The notes under the pieces are model-generated. The model was not told the origin of the DNA and did not search any database. It was given only the letters and a program-made list of their open reading frames with translations. This document shows positions 5,046 to 6,283 of a stretch of DNA of 6,283 bases, piece by piece (position 1 is the first letter of the stretch; every line of letters begins with the position of its first letter). Source of the stretch: Nostoc sp. CHAB 5834 (GTDB lineage Bacteria; Cyanobacteriota; Cyanobacteriia; Cyanobacteriales; Nostocaceae); NCBI GenBank assembly GCA_020829485.1, contig JAIVFU010000260.1, forward strand, positions 1-6,283, read 5' to 3'. The translations under genes and the position numbers were made by a program.

Positions 5046-6128
5046 GTGACCGCTGCCCAGCCGCCGCAGCGGCCTGCTGAGCCGGCCCCTTCGCGCGGCG
5101 GGCATCTGCAGGGCTGGTTGCAACGAAGCTGGCGAAAACGCGGCCCTGGCGCCCTGGCGCTGTGGCCTGTTGCACTGCTCTACGGCGCAGTGGTGGCGGT
5201 TCGCCGCAGGCTTTACCGCAGCGGACTTCTGGCGTCCGAACATCCCGGCAGGCCTGTCATCGTCGTGGGCAACGTGATTGCGGGCGGTGCAGGAAAGACT
5301 CCGGTAGTGATTGCCCTCGCCCGGCACCTGCAGTCGCGCGGGCTGCGGCCCGGTGTGATCTCAAGAGGTTACGGGCGCCAGTCGCGTGCCTGCATGGCCG
5401 TGCTTGCCGACAGTACGGCGCAAGAAGTTGGCGACGAGCCGGCGCTCATCGCCCGCAGCTGCCCGGGGCTGCCCGTGTTTGTGGCCGTACAGCGCATCGA
5501 GGCGGCCAGGGCGCTGCTGTCAGCCCATCCCGACACCGATGTCATTCTGTGCGATGACGGCCTGCAGCACCTGGCGCTGAAACGGGATCTGGAAATCTGC
5601 GTGTTCAACGCCGACGGGACCGGCAACGGTTTTCTACTGCCCGCGGGTCCGCTGCGGGAGCCATGGCCACGTCCGGTGGGGTTTGTGCTGCATGCGGCCG
5701 CCCTCCCCCCGGCCGGGACTTCATCGCCCGCGTTTGGCACCCGGCGAAGCCTAGCTCCCTGGGCAGTGCGCTCCGACGGACAGCACATCGCGATCAGGGA
5801 GCTGCGGGGCCGCCCGGTGCATGCCGTGGCCGCCGTGGCGCAGCCTGAAGTGTTCTTTGAAATGCTGCGTGCGGCAGGGCTCACGCTTGCACAGGCTGAA
5901 AGCCTGCCAGATCACTATGATTTTGATAGCTGGGAGGCATTATTCGGCGAGCGCTACAGCATCATTTGCACCGAAAAAGACGCTGTGAAGCTCTGGCGAC
6001 GGCACCCGCACGTGCTGGCGGTGCCACTGGTTCTGGACATCGACGATGGCTTCTTCAAAGCCTTGGACATCGCCGTTGATCAGTGTCTGGCGTCTGCCAC
6101 GGGCCAGCTTGGCACTCCACGCGGCTGA
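5046..6128 (+). CDS. lpxK: Tetraacyldisaccharide 4'-kinase (lipid A synthesis)
   Basis: LpxK phosphorylates the 4' position of the tetraacyldisaccharide 1-phosphate to give lipid IVA, the sixth step of the Raetz pathway, at the inner face of the inner membrane. Visible features: a hydrophobic membrane-associated N-terminal helix (about 35-52, ALALWPVALLYGAVVAV), the P-loop GNVIAGGAGKTP (75-86), SRGYGR (106-111), the DDGLQH motif with the catalytic Asp region (170-175), LPAGPLREP (198-206) and TEKDAVKL (309-316). Length is 360 residues with the GTG at 5046, longer than typical members at the N-terminus. The first 20 or so Pro/Ala-rich residues may not be translated, and a later start is possible. 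Upstream, GTG is the only start codon in frame before a stop. exbD ends 18 bases before it. Confidence 0.95.
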   Translation: MTAAQPPQRPAEPAPSRGGHLQGWLQRSWRKRGPGALALWPVALLYGAVVAVRRRLYRSGLLASEHPGRPVIVVGNVIAGGAGKTPVVIALARHLQSRGLRPGVISRGYGRQSRACMAVLADSTAQEVGDEPALIARSCPGLPVFVAVQRIEAARALLSAHPDTDVILCDDGLQHLALKRDLEICVFNADGTGNGFLLPAGPLREPWPRPVGFVLHAAALPPAGTSSPAFGTRRSLAPWAVRSDGQHIAIRELRGRPVHAVAAVAQPEVFFEMLRAAGLTLAQAESLPDHYDFDSWEALFGERYSIICTEKDAVKLWRRHPHVLAVPLVLDIDDGFFKALDIAVDQCLASATGQLGTPRG

Positions 6129-6283
6129 TTTGTCCGCACCCGGCTTCGCCAGTCCTTTGGCGCCTGCGGGGCCGCAGGCTGCGTGGCCGCAAGCTGCGTG
6201 GCTGGTCGGCAGATGCCTGCAGCGCTGCGGATGCGAATCCGGGTCCCGCCGGGGGACATCACGATCACCCACCGGCCAGGCAC
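6080..6283 (-). CDS. Possible C-terminal end of a convergent gene (uncertain)
   Basis: An open frame enters from the right edge on the minus strand and ends with TGA at 6082-6080, overlapping the last 49 bases of lpxK. Its first part reads PGRWVIVMSPGGTRIRIRS, a pattern like paired beta strands, followed by a Pro/Ala/Gln stretch (TQLAATQPAAPQAP) encoded by the 15-base tandem repeat. The codons in the first part are GC-rich at the third position, as in real genes here. It loosely recalls C-terminal ends of GspH/FimT-type pseudopilins, but I cannot assign it. It may also be a chance open frame in GC-rich DNA. No start is needed inside the window if the gene continues to the right. Confidence 0.25.
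   Translation of the reverse strand: MPGRWVIVMSPGGTRIRIRSAAGICRPATQLAATQPAAPQAPKDWRSRVRTNQPRGVPSWPVADARH
6162..6179. other. Inverted repeat downstream of lpxK
   Basis: GCCTGCGG at 6162-6169 and CCGCAGGC at 6172-6179 form a perfect 8-base inverted repeat with a 2-base centre (in practice a 7-bp stem with loop GGGC). It begins 33 bases after the lpxK stop. There is no T-run, so if it ends the operon it is not a standard intrinsic terminator. Confidence 0.5.
6170..6199. repeat. 15-base tandem repeat, two copies
   Basis: GGCCGCAGGCTGCGT at 6170-6184 is followed directly by GGCCGCAAGCTGCGT at 6185-6199, with one mismatch. A degenerate third unit can be seen to the left. The unit length is a multiple of three and, on the minus strand, encodes TQLAA and TQPAA. 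Confidence 0.75.

Noticed and set aside
4476..5327. Minus-strand open frame (283 codons) opposite exbD and the start of lpxK
   Set aside because: It spans two clearly coding plus-strand genes in antisense and its translation is low-complexity Arg/His/Gly-rich without motifs.
6213..6283. Plus-strand frame starting at ATG 6213 (MPAALRMRIRVPPGDITITHRPG to the edge)
   Set aside because: It has no SD and no recognisable family, and it reads the same bases as the minus-strand candidate. Too short to decide here.

Overview
The window looks like GC-rich chromosomal DNA from a betaproteobacterium of the order Burkholderiales, most likely family Comamonadaceae (Acidovorax/Diaphorobacter-like). This placement is inferred from protein wording, from the GC-rich third codon positions, and from the gene order (icd, small exported protein, DUF192, sodB, xseA, exbB-exbD-lpxK). 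No search was run. It is mostly core housekeeping and envelope DNA. No mobile element, CRISPR array, tRNA or rRNA gene was seen.

Left part (1-1386). The first 29 bases are the start of a minus-strand gene, probably icd (NADP isocitrate dehydrogenase), which leaves the window. Divergent from it is a gene for an 85-residue exported protein whose mature part contains no acidic residue and ends in a Lys/Ala/Thr repeat tail; an intrinsic terminator follows. Next is a DUF192 protein with a signal peptide, closed by a strong hairpin with a T-run that can also stop sodB from the other side.

Middle (1454-3875). On the minus strand lie sodB (iron superoxide dismutase, all metal ligands visible) and, upstream of it, xseA (large subunit of exonuclease VII). 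The gap between xseA and the divergent exbB is about 350 bases. It has no gene, but it contains an AT-rich block with a T8 run, a perfect DnaA-box sequence with a degenerate second copy in the same orientation, and several short inverted repeats.

Right part (3876-6283). exbB (TTG start), exbD and lpxK run together on the plus strand and probably form one operon: a proton-driven inner-membrane motor without tonB, tolA or tolB next to it, followed by the lipid A 4'-kinase. The last 155 bases hold a hairpin, a 15-base tandem repeat and possibly the C-terminal end of a convergent minus-strand gene.

No clearly new system is present. The points most worth a second look are the acid-free Lys-rich exported protein, the DnaA-box region between xseA and exbB, the orphan ExbBD motor tied to lpxK, and the unassigned right edge.
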